Source: GCA-2693325 sp036343635 (lineage in GTDB: Bacteria > Latescibacterota > UBA2968 > UBA8231). From it: a stretch of 64,000 nucleotides of DNA. A model generated the notes under the pieces. That model searched no databases and was not told where the DNA came from. It saw nothing but the letters and a program-made list of their open reading frames with translations. Within the stretch, counting starts at the first letter, position 1, and each line of letters begins with the position of its first letter. The stretch lies in NCBI GenBank assembly GCA_036343635.1, contig JAYYVF010000086.1, positions 1 to 64,000 of the forward strand, in the 5' to 3' direction. The position numbers and the translations under genes were made by a program. Shown in pieces: positions 41,366 to 50,156 of the stretch.

Positions 41366-42817
41366 TTAATCATCCACAATTTCCACTATAGACCCATCAA
41401 GTTGAATGCGTTGTCTTTCCGCTTCAACATCTTCAAACCATGCCTGGAGCTCACCCAACATACGACCTGTACGCTCTGGTTCCGAAATCGCTAAATTAAT
41501 CTTTTCAAGCGGATCATCGTCAATGTTATACAACTCTGCCTCAACCGGCGGAGAAGTAATTAAATCTGGGGGCGGTTCACTCATCAATTCCGTCATTTCG
41601 TCAGGATAATATTTGTATTTTATATCCAACTCTATATAGCGCTCCATAAAACGTTCATCAGCTTCTGTTTTTGGACGCTGAGCTACGTGGGGGCGCACCA
41701 ATTTCCAAGCTCCTTCGCGCATTGCAGCATTGATCCAACCGACGGGCTCAAATTGATTTAGCTGCCAAAAACGTGCTGGAGACGCATTAGATTCACCGTA
41801 CAGTACTTTGGAGGCATCTCTACCATCTAATGATCGCCCTTCCAAGCATTTAATTCCACACAACGCTGCTAAGGTCGGTAACCAGTCCACCCCATGCACC
41901 ATCTCGTCTACCTGTCTACACCGTTCTAAACCTCCTGGCCAGCACATGACCATAGGCACCCTGACCCCCCCTTCATACACGGATCCCTTCGCCCCATTAA
42001 AACCGCAATTATATCTTCGCAGATCGGTACTCACCCCCTCGGGCACTTGATCGGGCCGGCCGGCAAGAGAAAACGCAGGTCCATTGTCGCTGGTAAACAT
42101 TAGGATTGTATTTTCCGCTAACCCTAGTTTATCCAACGTTTCCACAATCCTCGCTACACCTCGATCCATGATTTCGTTCATTGCGTATGTGATGGCCACA
42201 CCTGGACTCAAACCAGCATCAAGATAGGGCTGAATAGCATCATCCGGAGCCTGCAACGGGGTATGCGGCGCATTGTACATGACACTAAGCAGGAAAGAGT
42301 CGTTACCGTGCCGAGTTATAAAATCTATCGCCTCCTCTGTAAACACGTCCGTTAAATAACGCCCATCCGCTGTCTCGCGTCGTCCATTTCGATCCAACCA
42401 CCAGTCAAAGTAATCCATCCAACCACCGCAAAAACCGAAAAATTCTTCAAAACCACGAGCATTGGGGTGATATCGTTTATCAAATGCACCATTGTGCCAC
42501 TTTCCAATAAGTCCAGTTGCGTAACCCGACTGTTTGAACATGTCTCCAATAGTCACTTCGTCGAGAGCAATACGATCCATGCCACGCACCTCCATCGGGG
42601 TCAAAGCCCCTGTACGGTGCGGATAGCGACCAGTCAACAACGCCGCACGCGACGGAGAGCATGCCGGCGATCCGGCGTAATGCTGAGTTAAACAAATACC
42701 TTGAGTTGCAAGTTCATCAAGACATGGAGTACGTGCTGGTCCATCATTAAACAAACCAAAGTCACCGTACCCCATATCATCGGCGACAATAAGGATCACA
42801 TTGGGGCGTTTAGGCAT
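41366..42817 (-). CDS. Sulfatase (arylsulfatase type), probably cytosolic
   Basis: The 483-residue enzyme has metal-binding 'LIVADDMGYGDFG' (Asp13, Asp14). The formylglycine signature is 'ACSPSRAALLTGRYPHRTG' (Cys53 would become formylglycine). 'TSDNGPAFSLAGRPD' and 'GAKGSVYEGGVRVPMVMCWPGG' also match the family. It cleaves sulfate esters of sugars or aromatics. Unlike most carbohydrate sulfatases it starts 'MPKRPNVILIVADD' with no signal peptide, so it would act in the cytosol on imported substrate. AAGGG lies about 8 bases upstream of ATG. It diverges from a Gfo/Idh gene. No formylglycine-generating enzyme is in the window. Confidence 0.88.
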   Translation of the reverse strand: MPKRPNVILIVADDMGYGDFGLFNDGPARTPCLDELATQGICLTQHYAGSPACSPSRAALLTGRYPHRTGALTPMEVRGMDRIALDEVTIGDMFKQSGYATGLIGKWHNGAFDKRYHPNARGFEEFFGFCGGWMDYFDWWLDRNGRRETADGRYLTDVFTEEAIDFITRHGNDSFLLSVMYNAPHTPLQAPDDAIQPYLDAGLSPGVAITYAMNEIMDRGVARIVETLDKLGLAENTILMFTSDNGPAFSLAGRPDQVPEGVSTDLRRYNCGFNGAKGSVYEGGVRVPMVMCWPGGLERCRQVDEMVHGVDWLPTLAALCGIKCLEGRSLDGRDASKVLYGESNASPARFWQLNQFEPVGWINAAMREGAWKLVRPHVAQRPKTEADERFMERYIELDIKYKYYPDEMTELMSEPPPDLITSPPVEAELYNIDDDPLEKINLAISEPERTGRMLGELQAWFEDVEAERQRIQLDGSIVEIVDD

Positions 42818-42917
42818 TAGATTTTCCCTTAAATTAGCGACAAAACAAATGTCTACTTATAATCACCTCACCTTGTATTTGAAACAATCATTTCCATTCA
42901 ATATAATAAGGATGATT

Positions 42918-43937
42918 ATGAAACCCCTAAACATGACCTTCGCTGGTTTTCGACATAATCACATTTTGAGCTTGTATAAACTGGCAACAACCATTCCGGA
43001 AATAAACGTTGTAGGCGCTTGTGAAGAGGATAAATCTACTCGCGAAAAACTTGAGCAGAATCACAGTATCAATTTTACTCACGAAACTATAACCGATTTA
43101 ATCAATAGTAAATGCGATATTGTCGCCATAGGAGACTACTTTGAACGCCGTGGAGACATCGCAATTACCGCGCTTGAATGTGGTCGTCACATTATTTCCG
43201 ACAAGCCACTTTGCACGAAATTAAGCCAGTTAAACCAAATATCAGATCTCATTCAGAAACGGGGATTAAAGGTCGGTTGTATGTTAACCATGCGAGATTC
43301 AGCCTATTGTATTGTAGCTCGCAAGCTAATTAATGATGAACAACGGATAGGTGAGATCCAATCGATACAATTCGGGGGACAGCACCCCTTAAATCTTGAT
43401 TCCCGCCCCGCGTGGTATTTTGAAAAAAATAAACATGGTGGGACAATAACTGACATTGCTGTTCACATGATCGACGCCATTCCCTGGATCACAGGACTTG
43501 AATTTAAGGAACTTCAAAGCGCAAGGACATGGAATGCTTTTGTCAAAAAACATCCTCACTTCTGCGATGCTGCCCAATTAATGGTTTCGCTAGATAATGG
43601 CTGCGGAGTAATTGGAGATGTTTCATATTTTGCACCAAATAAAACCGGTTATACTATGCCATATTATTGGCGCACCCTTTTTTGGGGCGAACACGGATTG
43701 TTAGAGGTTTCAGCCAATATGAATGTAGCCAATCTTCTACTACATACAGACAAAAAAATTCAAGAAATAGAGTTACCACCAAGCAATCCTGGCGGTTATT
43801 TCCAATCATTTTTAAACGACATATCAGACAAAACAGCAACAACAAATCTATATACGGAAAACATTATAAAAACAATGAGGACAACACTTAAGATACAAGA
43901 GGCAGCCAACAACAAAGAATTTAATATAGGCCTATAA
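42918..43937 (+). CDS. Gfo/Idh/MocA family oxidoreductase
   Basis: The 339-residue Rossmann dehydrogenase begins 'MKPLNMTFAGFRHNHILSLYKLA', an atypical nucleotide loop with the His-rich 'GFRHNH' in place of G-x-G-x-x-G. It continues with 'DIVAIGDYFERRGDIAITALECGRHIISDKPLCT' (DKP in place of EKP). 'KHGGTITDIAVHMIDAIPWITGL' lies in the substrate domain. The divergent cofactor loop suggests a non-standard NAD-binding mode. ATG 42918 is preferred: AAGGA lies 7 bases upstream. The frame can be extended to 42801 but that part overlaps the sulfatase gene start. The substrate is unknown; a sulfated or deoxy sugar is plausible given the divergent sulfatase. Confidence 0.78.
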   Translation: MKPLNMTFAGFRHNHILSLYKLATTIPEINVVGACEEDKSTREKLEQNHSINFTHETITDLINSKCDIVAIGDYFERRGDIAITALECGRHIISDKPLCTKLSQLNQISDLIQKRGLKVGCMLTMRDSAYCIVARKLINDEQRIGEIQSIQFGGQHPLNLDSRPAWYFEKNKHGGTITDIAVHMIDAIPWITGLEFKELQSARTWNAFVKKHPHFCDAAQLMVSLDNGCGVIGDVSYFAPNKTGYTMPYYWRTLFWGEHGLLEVSANMNVANLLLHTDKKIQEIELPPSNPGGYFQSFLNDISDKTATTNLYTENIIKTMRTTLKIQEAANNKEFNIGL

Positions 43938-44001
43938 AAAACAGAGATTGGCGAAGAGTATTCCAACCTTTTACTTCAATGTTTCTTATGTGATTATTCC
44001 C

Positions 44002-44961
44002 CTAAAAAATCTCCTTTAGTGCGGAAATCACGTCACACAAATCTTGTGGCAATTGAGCTTCAAAGCTCACCATGCAATTCGTTAACGGATGCTTAAAAGA
44101 AATAGCATGCGCATGAAGTGCTTGGCGGTTAATCAAACTGAGCCCCCAGCGAGCTTGACGCTGCATATCCGGGCGAATACCACTTACTTGAGATCGACCC
44201 GCATAAACCGGATCACCAAATACTGGATGTCCCAAATGTTCCATATGTGCACGAATCTGGTGAGTCCGTCCAGTATCGAGTTTCAATTTCAATAAGGTCG
44301 TAAAAGGAAAACGGTCTTCAACATAATAATGTGTCCGAGCCGAACGACCTCCAGATAAAACACCCATTTTTTTACGGTTCCTCGAATTACGATCAAGCGG
44401 AGCATTGACTGTTCCTTTATCATGCGAAACAACGCCCCAAACCAAAGCCGTATACTGCCTCTGTATAATTCGGTTTTCTAATTGTTTTGCAAGAGATCTA
44501 TGTGCAGCATCATTTTTTGCAACAACCATAAGCCCCGTCGTGTCTTTGTCCAGCCTATGTACAATTCCTGGACGTAATACACCATTTATACCGGAGAGAT
44601 CTTTACAATAATGTAGCAACGCATTAACCAAGGTCCCATCCTTAGATCCTGGAGCTGGGTGAACGACCATCCCTGCCGTTTTATTGACAATTAAAAGATC
44701 CTGATCCTCAAAAACAATATTGAGCGGTAAATTTTGAGGAACCGACATTAAATCTACAGGTTCAGGTACCTCTAACTCTATCTTATCCCCGACCTGAACA
44801 GAGTAAGCCTGTCTCGCGACATTTCCATTAACAAGAACATTACCATTTTTCACCAAGTCCTGAATTCTACTTCGTGAAAATTCGGTTAAGTGTGAGCGCA
44901 AAAAAAGGTCCAGGCGCTGATTAGCCTCGACCTCCACAACAAATCTCTGCATAGAATGCAC
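44002..44961 (-). CDS. rluD: 23S rRNA pseudouridine synthase, RluD family
   Basis: The 319-residue protein has an N-terminal S4 RNA-binding domain ('RLDLFLRSHLTEFSRSRIQDLVKNGNVLVNG', about 17-48). A RluA-type catalytic domain follows with 'VHRLDKDTTGLMVVAK' (catalytic Asp in 'RLDKDTTG', about 138), 'LDTGRTHQIRAHM' and 'HLGHPVFGDPVY'. It makes pseudouridine in 23S rRNA. Its start follows lspA by two bases, as in the common lspA-rluD gene order. The C-terminus 'FEAQLPQDLCDVISAL' is standard. Confidence 0.93.
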   Translation of the reverse strand: MHSMQRFVVEVEANQRLDLFLRSHLTEFSRSRIQDLVKNGNVLVNGNVARQAYSVQVGDKIELEVPEPVDLMSVPQNLPLNIVFEDQDLLIVNKTAGMVVHPAPGSKDGTLVNALLHYCKDLSGINGVLRPGIVHRLDKDTTGLMVVAKNDAAHRSLAKQLENRIIQRQYTALVWGVVSHDKGTVNAPLDRNSRNRKKMGVLSGGRSARTHYYVEDRFPFTTLLKLKLDTGRTHQIRAHMEHLGHPVFGDPVYAGRSQVSGIRPDMQRQARWGLSLINRQALHAHAISFKHPLTNCMVSFEAQLPQDLCDVISALKEIF

Positions 44962-44963
44962 CT

Positions 44964-45446
44964 TTACTTCACGTTAATCTGATCACTATCACCTACCCCT
45001 GACTTGTCTTCGGCAGAATGGATAAAAATGAGCACTAAGACGCCCACAGTAACAAAGCTATCAGCAAAATTAAATATAGGCCAACGCAGACCCCCCCAAC
45101 CTACATCAAAAAAATCCACTACCTCTCCTAAATAAATTCGGTCAATTATATTTCCAACAGCCCCTCCAAGCACCAAGCAAATCCCAAATCGACCATATAT
45201 TTCCTCGTTTTTAAAATTTCTGTATAGATAGATTAAAAAACATAGAGCACAGACTGAAATGACAGTATGGAGTATCGGACTACCCAAATTAAATCCAAAT
45301 GCTGCACCTGGGTTATGTATATAGGTCAATTGGAAAAAATTACCCACAACTTCTATGGATTCACCACGTTGCATATTAAATCGTACAATTAATTTAGAAG
45401 CTTGATCAATCAAAATTGTGAAAGGTATTAAAAAAAGAGGATGCAT
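44964..45446 (-). CDS. lspA: Lipoprotein signal peptidase LspA (signal peptidase II)
   Basis: At 160 residues with four membrane helices, it has 'FFQLTYIHNPGAAFGF' and the two catalytic aspartates in 'GGAVGNIIDRIYLGEVVDFFDV' and 'WPIFNFADSFVTVGV'. It cleaves prolipoproteins at the lipobox Cys after diacylglyceryl modification, in the inner membrane. Its presence supports lipoproteins such as the MORN-2 protein at 23622. It is 8 bases downstream of the dksA/traR-like gene and two bases upstream of rluD. Confidence 0.94.
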   Translation of the reverse strand: MHPLFLIPFTILIDQASKLIVRFNMQRGESIEVVGNFFQLTYIHNPGAAFGFNLGSPILHTVISVCALCFLIYLYRNFKNEEIYGRFGICLVLGGAVGNIIDRIYLGEVVDFFDVGWGGLRWPIFNFADSFVTVGVLVLIFIHSAEDKSGVGDSDQINVK

Positions 45447-45454
45447 TTAAATAC

Positions 45455-45823
45455 TTAAGCCTTCTCCTGCCTAGATTTACACTCTATACATTGAGTCGCC
45501 GTCGGTACCGCCTCAAGTCGCGCTCGACCTATCGTCCCACCACACAACCTGCAAACACCAAAAGTACCTGCCTCAATACGCTCCAAAGCTTCATTGAGGT
45601 AATCCAAATAATCTCCGCCTCGCTGAGCCAACAATAAAGACTTCTCTCGCTCCATAGCATCGGTTCCGTGATCAGCCATATGCAGCGAGTATGTAGATCG
45701 ATCTTCGGAAGTATCAGTTCCCTCATTCCTCGATTTTTTTTCTATACTTTCAACATTCTCGTTCGTTTGTTGTACTTTCTCTAAAATTAGATTTCTAAAG
45801 AAAGCCAAATCTTCCGGCTTCAT
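45455..45823 (-). CDS. DksA/TraR-type zinc-finger protein
   Basis: The 122-residue protein has an N-terminal coiled-coil-like region ('FFRNLILEKVQQTNENVESIEKK') and a C-terminal C4 finger: 'CRLCGGTIGRARLEAVPTATQCIECK' (C-x2-C-x17-C-x2-C). The conserved 'GGDYLDYLNEALERIEAGTFGVC' is the DksA/TraR hinge. Family proteins bind RNA polymerase through the secondary channel, or have other regulatory roles. The ileS-dksA-lspA order is common in many bacteria. It lies 63 bases after ileS. Confidence 0.87.
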   Translation of the reverse strand: MKPEDLAFFRNLILEKVQQTNENVESIEKKSRNEGTDTSEDRSTYSLHMADHGTDAMEREKSLLLAQRGGDYLDYLNEALERIEAGTFGVCRLCGGTIGRARLEAVPTATQCIECKSRQEKA

Positions 45824-45886
45824 AGCCTATCTCTCTTCCAATCGTTCATCAAACCAAGTATTTCGCTTACCCATATATCCTAAGCT

Positions 45887-48800
45887 TTATTTACGCAATA
45901 TTAAGATAACACAATCAAATCCGTTAACATCCCATTTTTCCTGCACCTCAAATAAATCCTGACAGGCATCTAAGCGGATTTCATCAGCAAGAGTCTCTTC
46001 GGAAATATAGCTTGAATATTCATCAATAACTTTCAACAAATCTTGAGTCCCCTTAACACCAATTTCTATGCGGTCAGAAACCTCAAAGTTTGCGTCCTTT
46101 CGCATATTCTGAACACGATTGACAAATTCGCGTGCAGTGCACTCACTAATAAGCTCATCATCTAGCTGAACATCTATACCCACAGCAAAATTGTTTTCTA
46201 TAGCAACAACAACACCCTCTTTTTCTTCTCGATGAATTTCTATATCCTCAACATCAATTTCCCCGTCAGCGATACTCAGCTTTTCGCCGCTAAGAAGACT
46301 AGTGAGCGCATCCTCTTCTATATTACTAATAAATTTCTCCACATCTTTAATTCTCTTACCGAAACGCGGACCTAAACGCCTAAAATTCGGCTTATAACTA
46401 ATTTTACTTAATTCCGTTTCATCTTCAACCAAAACAACATCTTTGATATTCAACTCATCGGCTAATAAAGGTATCATATCAGTTATTTCGTCACTTGAAC
46501 GTTTATCCGGAGGGAGCAAAAACAATCGGCGAAGTGGCTGACGTACCTTCAAGTTATTTTTTGAACGAAGAGATCGACCAAGAACTACAGCACGCGTAGC
46601 CAGGTTCATTTGAGATTCTAATTCTTCATCACGCAAAACTTCCTCAGCTTGCGGCATATCGCACAAATGTATACTAACAGGATCTGCTATTTCAAACTTA
46701 CACACCAAATTTCTGTAAATAGTCTCAGTTACAAAAGGCAAAACTGGTGCAAGAGCTTTGCTGAAAGTCACCAAAACATCGTATAATGTTGTGTATGCAA
46801 AAGCCTTATCATCATCATCGTCGGATTTCCAGAAGCGACGTCGGCTTCGCCGTATATACCAATTTGTAAGCTTCTCAACAAAATCCACCATTGCAGGAAC
46901 CGTTCGGTACAAGCGATAGTTTTCCATCTCCAGATTTAAATCCCGTAACAACGTCTGTAATTCTGAAATAATCCACCTGTCCAAGCGGTTGTCAGATTTT
47001 CGGTTAACCTTATCACTTGGCATCCAACCATCGATGTTGGCATACGTAACAAAAAAACTATATGCATTCCATAAAGGTATTATGACAGACCGAAGACTCT
47101 CTTGAATACCCTCTTCGGTCAAACGCAATTCTTCCGCCTTAAGTGCAGGAGAATTCAGCAAATAAAGTCGTAAAGCATCAGCTCCATATTTATCGATCAT
47201 CTCAGTTGGTTCAGGGTAGTTTTTGAGGCGCTTACTCATTTTTCGCCCATCTTCTGCCAGAAGCATACCTGAAACAATACAGTTTTTAAATGCCGGCTTC
47301 TCAAACAAAGCTGCAGCTAAAACTGTTAGGGTATAAAACCAACCTCGCGTCTGATCCAACCCCTCAGAAATAAAATCTGCCGGGAAATGTGCATCTACTA
47401 GGCTTTTATTTTCGAAAGGATAATGGTTTTGCGCATAAGGCATAGACCCAGATTCGAACCAACAATCCAAGACCTCGGGAACCCGCCTTAATTTGCCCTT
47501 TCCACTAGGGCTATCAATCTCAATTTCGTCTATTACATGTTTATGTAAATCTTCAACATTACGCCCACTTAAACGCTCAAGCTCTTCACGACTTTCGATG
47601 CACAATAATTCCCCTGTGTCCTCATTACGCCAGATAGGAAGCGGGGTTCCCCAATAACGATTCCGACTAATTGCCCAATCACGAGCACCCTCTAGCCATT
47701 TTCCAAAACGGCCATCCTTAATATGCTCGGGAACCCACCAAATTTGTTCATTCGCCTCAAGCATATGAGTTTTTATTTTCTCAACATTCAAGAACCAAGT
47801 CGATACAGCCCGATATATTAAAGGCGAATCACACCGCCAACAAAATGGATAGCTGTGTTCGATAGTGCTCTCTGCGAACAACCTTCCTCTTTCGCGCAAG
47901 CTACGGATTACATCTCTATCAACATCTTTAACAAACCGCCCAGTGTAAACAGTAACTTCGCTTGTGAAACAACAATCTTCATCGATCGGGGCCACAGTAG
48001 GAATACCTTCGCGTTGTCCTAATACGTAATCGTCCTCTCCAAAACCGGGGGCCACATGTACGACACCAGTACCACCGTCCGTAGAAACAAACTCTGCCTC
48101 CACCACTCGAAAAGCACCCTCCTCAGCCATTTTAAAAAAATAGGGGAACAGTGGTTCATATCGGAAGCCCATCAACTTTTCAGTTGACTCAGGTTCAATC
48201 CGAAGAATCTCGTCTTGATCGCGCTTAAAAACATCTTGAACACGAGCTTCAGCCAGAATTAATTGCTCTCCATCCTTCATATGGACGCGCACATATTTAA
48301 TACCTTTGCCAATTGCCAACCCCATATTGGAAGGCAAAGTCCATGGCGTCGTCGTCCAAGCCAAGATGAATAGATCTTCTGTTTCACAAACTTTAAACTT
48401 GATAGTAACAGATGGATCCTGAGTATCCTGATATCCCTGATTAACCTCAAAATTTGACAAAGGGGTCGCACAACGCGGACAATAGGCCAAAGACTTATAG
48501 CCCTCATAAATTAATCCTTTATCCCACAGAGACTTAAACACCCACCAAACAGACTCCATAAAATCCGGATCCATAGTCCTATACTGATTTGACCAATCAA
48601 CCCATCGACCTACACGATTGATAAAACGTTCCCATTCCTCGGAATAACGTAATACCACATCACGACACGTTTCATTAAATTGTTCGACACCAAGATTCAA
48701 AATATCCGAGCGCGAGCGAAGATTTAGTTGCTGCTCTACTTCATTTTCAACCGGTAATCCATGACAATCCCAACCAAAGCGACGTTCTACACGAAATCCG

Positions 48801-49048
48801 CGCATTGTCCAATATCTAGGAACCACATCCTTAATAATGGATGCCAACAAATGACCATAATGCGGTAACCCGCTCGCGAAAGGTGGACCATCATAAAAAT
48901 GGAAACTACGTTCTTCAGGTCGCTCATCTACCGAGCGATGAAAAACATTTTCAGCCTGCCAAAAAGCTAGTGTCTGCTCTTCTTGCGCAGGAAAATCAAC
49001 CTGGTTGGTAACCTCATCAAATTGGAAAGTCTTAGAATCTTTCGCCAT
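45887..49048 (-). CDS. ileS: Isoleucyl-tRNA synthetase, eukaryote-like type 2
   Basis: The 1053-residue class I synthetase has the HIGH box 'FASGLPHYGHLLAS' (about 53-66), 'GWDCHGLPVENEVEQQL', 'YCPRCATPLSNFEVNQGYQDTQDPSV' and an editing domain with 'TTPWTLPSNMGLAIG'. The KMSKR loop is 'EDGRKMSKRLKNYPEP' (about 597). The C-terminal part 'REFVNRVQNMRKDANFEVSDRIEIGV' and the absence of a C-terminal zinc finger place it in the eukaryote-like IleRS2 group, whose known bacterial members tolerate mupirocin. The ATG follows the yggT TAA directly. It is part of the yggS-yggT-ileS-dksA-lspA-rluD run. Confidence 0.93.
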   Translation of the reverse strand: MAKDSKTFQFDEVTNQVDFPAQEEQTLAFWQAENVFHRSVDERPEERSFHFYDGPPFASGLPHYGHLLASIIKDVVPRYWTMRGFRVERRFGWDCHGLPVENEVEQQLNLRSRSDILNLGVEQFNETCRDVVLRYSEEWERFINRVGRWVDWSNQYRTMDPDFMESVWWVFKSLWDKGLIYEGYKSLAYCPRCATPLSNFEVNQGYQDTQDPSVTIKFKVCETEDLFILAWTTTPWTLPSNMGLAIGKGIKYVRVHMKDGEQLILAEARVQDVFKRDQDEILRIEPESTEKLMGFRYEPLFPYFFKMAEEGAFRVVEAEFVSTDGGTGVVHVAPGFGEDDYVLGQREGIPTVAPIDEDCCFTSEVTVYTGRFVKDVDRDVIRSLRERGRLFAESTIEHSYPFCWRCDSPLIYRAVSTWFLNVEKIKTHMLEANEQIWWVPEHIKDGRFGKWLEGARDWAISRNRYWGTPLPIWRNEDTGELLCIESREELERLSGRNVEDLHKHVIDEIEIDSPSGKGKLRRVPEVLDCWFESGSMPYAQNHYPFENKSLVDAHFPADFISEGLDQTRGWFYTLTVLAAALFEKPAFKNCIVSGMLLAEDGRKMSKRLKNYPEPTEMIDKYGADALRLYLLNSPALKAEELRLTEEGIQESLRSVIIPLWNAYSFFVTYANIDGWMPSDKVNRKSDNRLDRWIISELQTLLRDLNLEMENYRLYRTVPAMVDFVEKLTNWYIRRSRRRFWKSDDDDDKAFAYTTLYDVLVTFSKALAPVLPFVTETIYRNLVCKFEIADPVSIHLCDMPQAEEVLRDEELESQMNLATRAVVLGRSLRSKNNLKVRQPLRRLFLLPPDKRSSDEITDMIPLLADELNIKDVVLVEDETELSKISYKPNFRRLGPRFGKRIKDVEKFISNIEEDALTSLLSGEKLSIADGEIDVEDIEIHREEKEGVVVAIENNFAVGIDVQLDDELISECTAREFVNRVQNMRKDANFEVSDRIEIGVKGTQDLLKVIDEYSSYISEETLADEIRLDACQDLFEVQEKWDVNGFDCVILILRK

Positions 49049-49348
49049 TTAGATATTTATACTTTGAAGGAATAGTACGATTATTTCCAAAAAAATTATT
49101 AATAGTAAGGGAGTGAAATCCAACCCTGTTGACCAAAGGAAACTAGGTAGGATACGCCTAATAGCATACAAAGCTGGATCTGTGACCCCACGCAGGAACT
49201 GTACGATCGAATTATAAGGATCTGGGTTAATCCATGATATTAAAACCCGAACTATTATGACCCACTTGTAGATATTAATCAAGCTTACTATGATCCCAAT
49301 AATACCATAGGAAAAACCACTATAATCAAACAAGCAATACGCCTCCAT
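49049..49348 (-). CDS. YggT family membrane protein
   Basis: The 99-residue protein has two or three hydrophobic segments and the YggT signature 'VRVLISWINPDPYNSIVQFLRGVTDPALYAIRRILP' (about 33-68). YggT proteins sit in the inner membrane near cell-division and ileS genes; their function is unknown, with suggested roles in septum or plastid/nucleoid partition. It is between yggS and ileS, stop and start codons touching. AGAGGAG precedes the ATG with no spacer, so an internal start is possible. Confidence 0.85.
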   Translation of the reverse strand: MEAYCLFDYSGFSYGIIGIIVSLINIYKWVIIVRVLISWINPDPYNSIVQFLRGVTDPALYAIRRILPSFLWSTGLDFTPLLLIIFLEIIVLFLQSINI

Positions 49349-49387
49349 CTCCTCTAAACTACATTACACTTCCAGCCTATATTTGTT

Positions 49388-50086
49388 TCAGATTGGAGAT
49401 CGTTTACCAAAAATTGCCGTTCCCAATCTGACCATATTAGACCCTTCTTCTATAGCCCACTCGAAGTCGGCACTCATCCCCATAGATAGATAGTCCATAG
49501 CTGCCGTTCTACTCGTGAGAGGCTCCATTTCTTCGGATAGTCGTCTCACCTTAGTAAAACTTTCGCGAACGGAACCCTCATCATCTGAAATGGGAGCAAT
49601 TGTCATCAAACCACGTACCCTTAGGAACTGTGACTCTTCGGCAATTTGGCAAACTAACTCTATAGCCTCATCAGGTAAGACTCCCGCCTGATGAGGCACA
49701 CCAGAGGTATTTATTTGAACAAGTATATCTAGCCGTCTTCCTACCGCAGCAGCCCTTCGGTTTAACGTATCTGCTAAAGATTTTTTGTCAACTGACTGTA
49801 CCATATCAAAAAGTTCAACAGCCTTGCCGGCCTTATTGCTCTGTACTCTTCCGATCATGTGCCATGTTAACAAACAGGACATGGAAGATTTCTTTCCTTC
49901 GGCCTCCTGTATTCTATTCTCTCCGACAATACTTAAACCGCATCTTCGAGCAACTTCTATCTCTTCGGAACTCCGAGTCTTTGAAACAGCAACGACTTGA
50001 ATATCCTTGCCCGATCGACCAGATTTACCCGCAACACGATCAATACGAGTAATTAAATTTGACCAATTTTGTTCGATCGGCAACAT
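49388..50086 (-). CDS. YggS family pyridoxal-phosphate homeostasis protein
   Basis: This single TIM-barrel PLP protein has 232 residues. The PLP lysine is in 'VVAVSKTRSSEEI' (about 36). 'IVGENRIQEAEGK' and 'WHMIGRVQSNKAGKAV' follow. 'RGLMTIAPISDD' and 'LSMGMSADFEWAIEEGSNMVRLGTAIFG' make the C-terminal phosphate site. It is not an enzyme in known cases but keeps B6-vitamer balance. Adjacent to yggT as in most bacteria. Confidence 0.93.
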   Translation of the reverse strand: MLPIEQNWSNLITRIDRVAGKSGRSGKDIQVVAVSKTRSSEEIEVARRCGLSIVGENRIQEAEGKKSSMSCLLTWHMIGRVQSNKAGKAVELFDMVQSVDKKSLADTLNRRAAAVGRRLDILVQINTSGVPHQAGVLPDEAIELVCQIAEESQFLRVRGLMTIAPISDDEGSVRESFTKVRRLSEEMEPLTSRTAAMDYLSMGMSADFEWAIEEGSNMVRLGTAIFGKRSPI

Positions 50087-50156
50087 ATGTATGTATCTCT
50101 CAATATAAAGTTATCAGTTTTAACACACAATTTAAGACAACTTCCCCGCATGTTAC

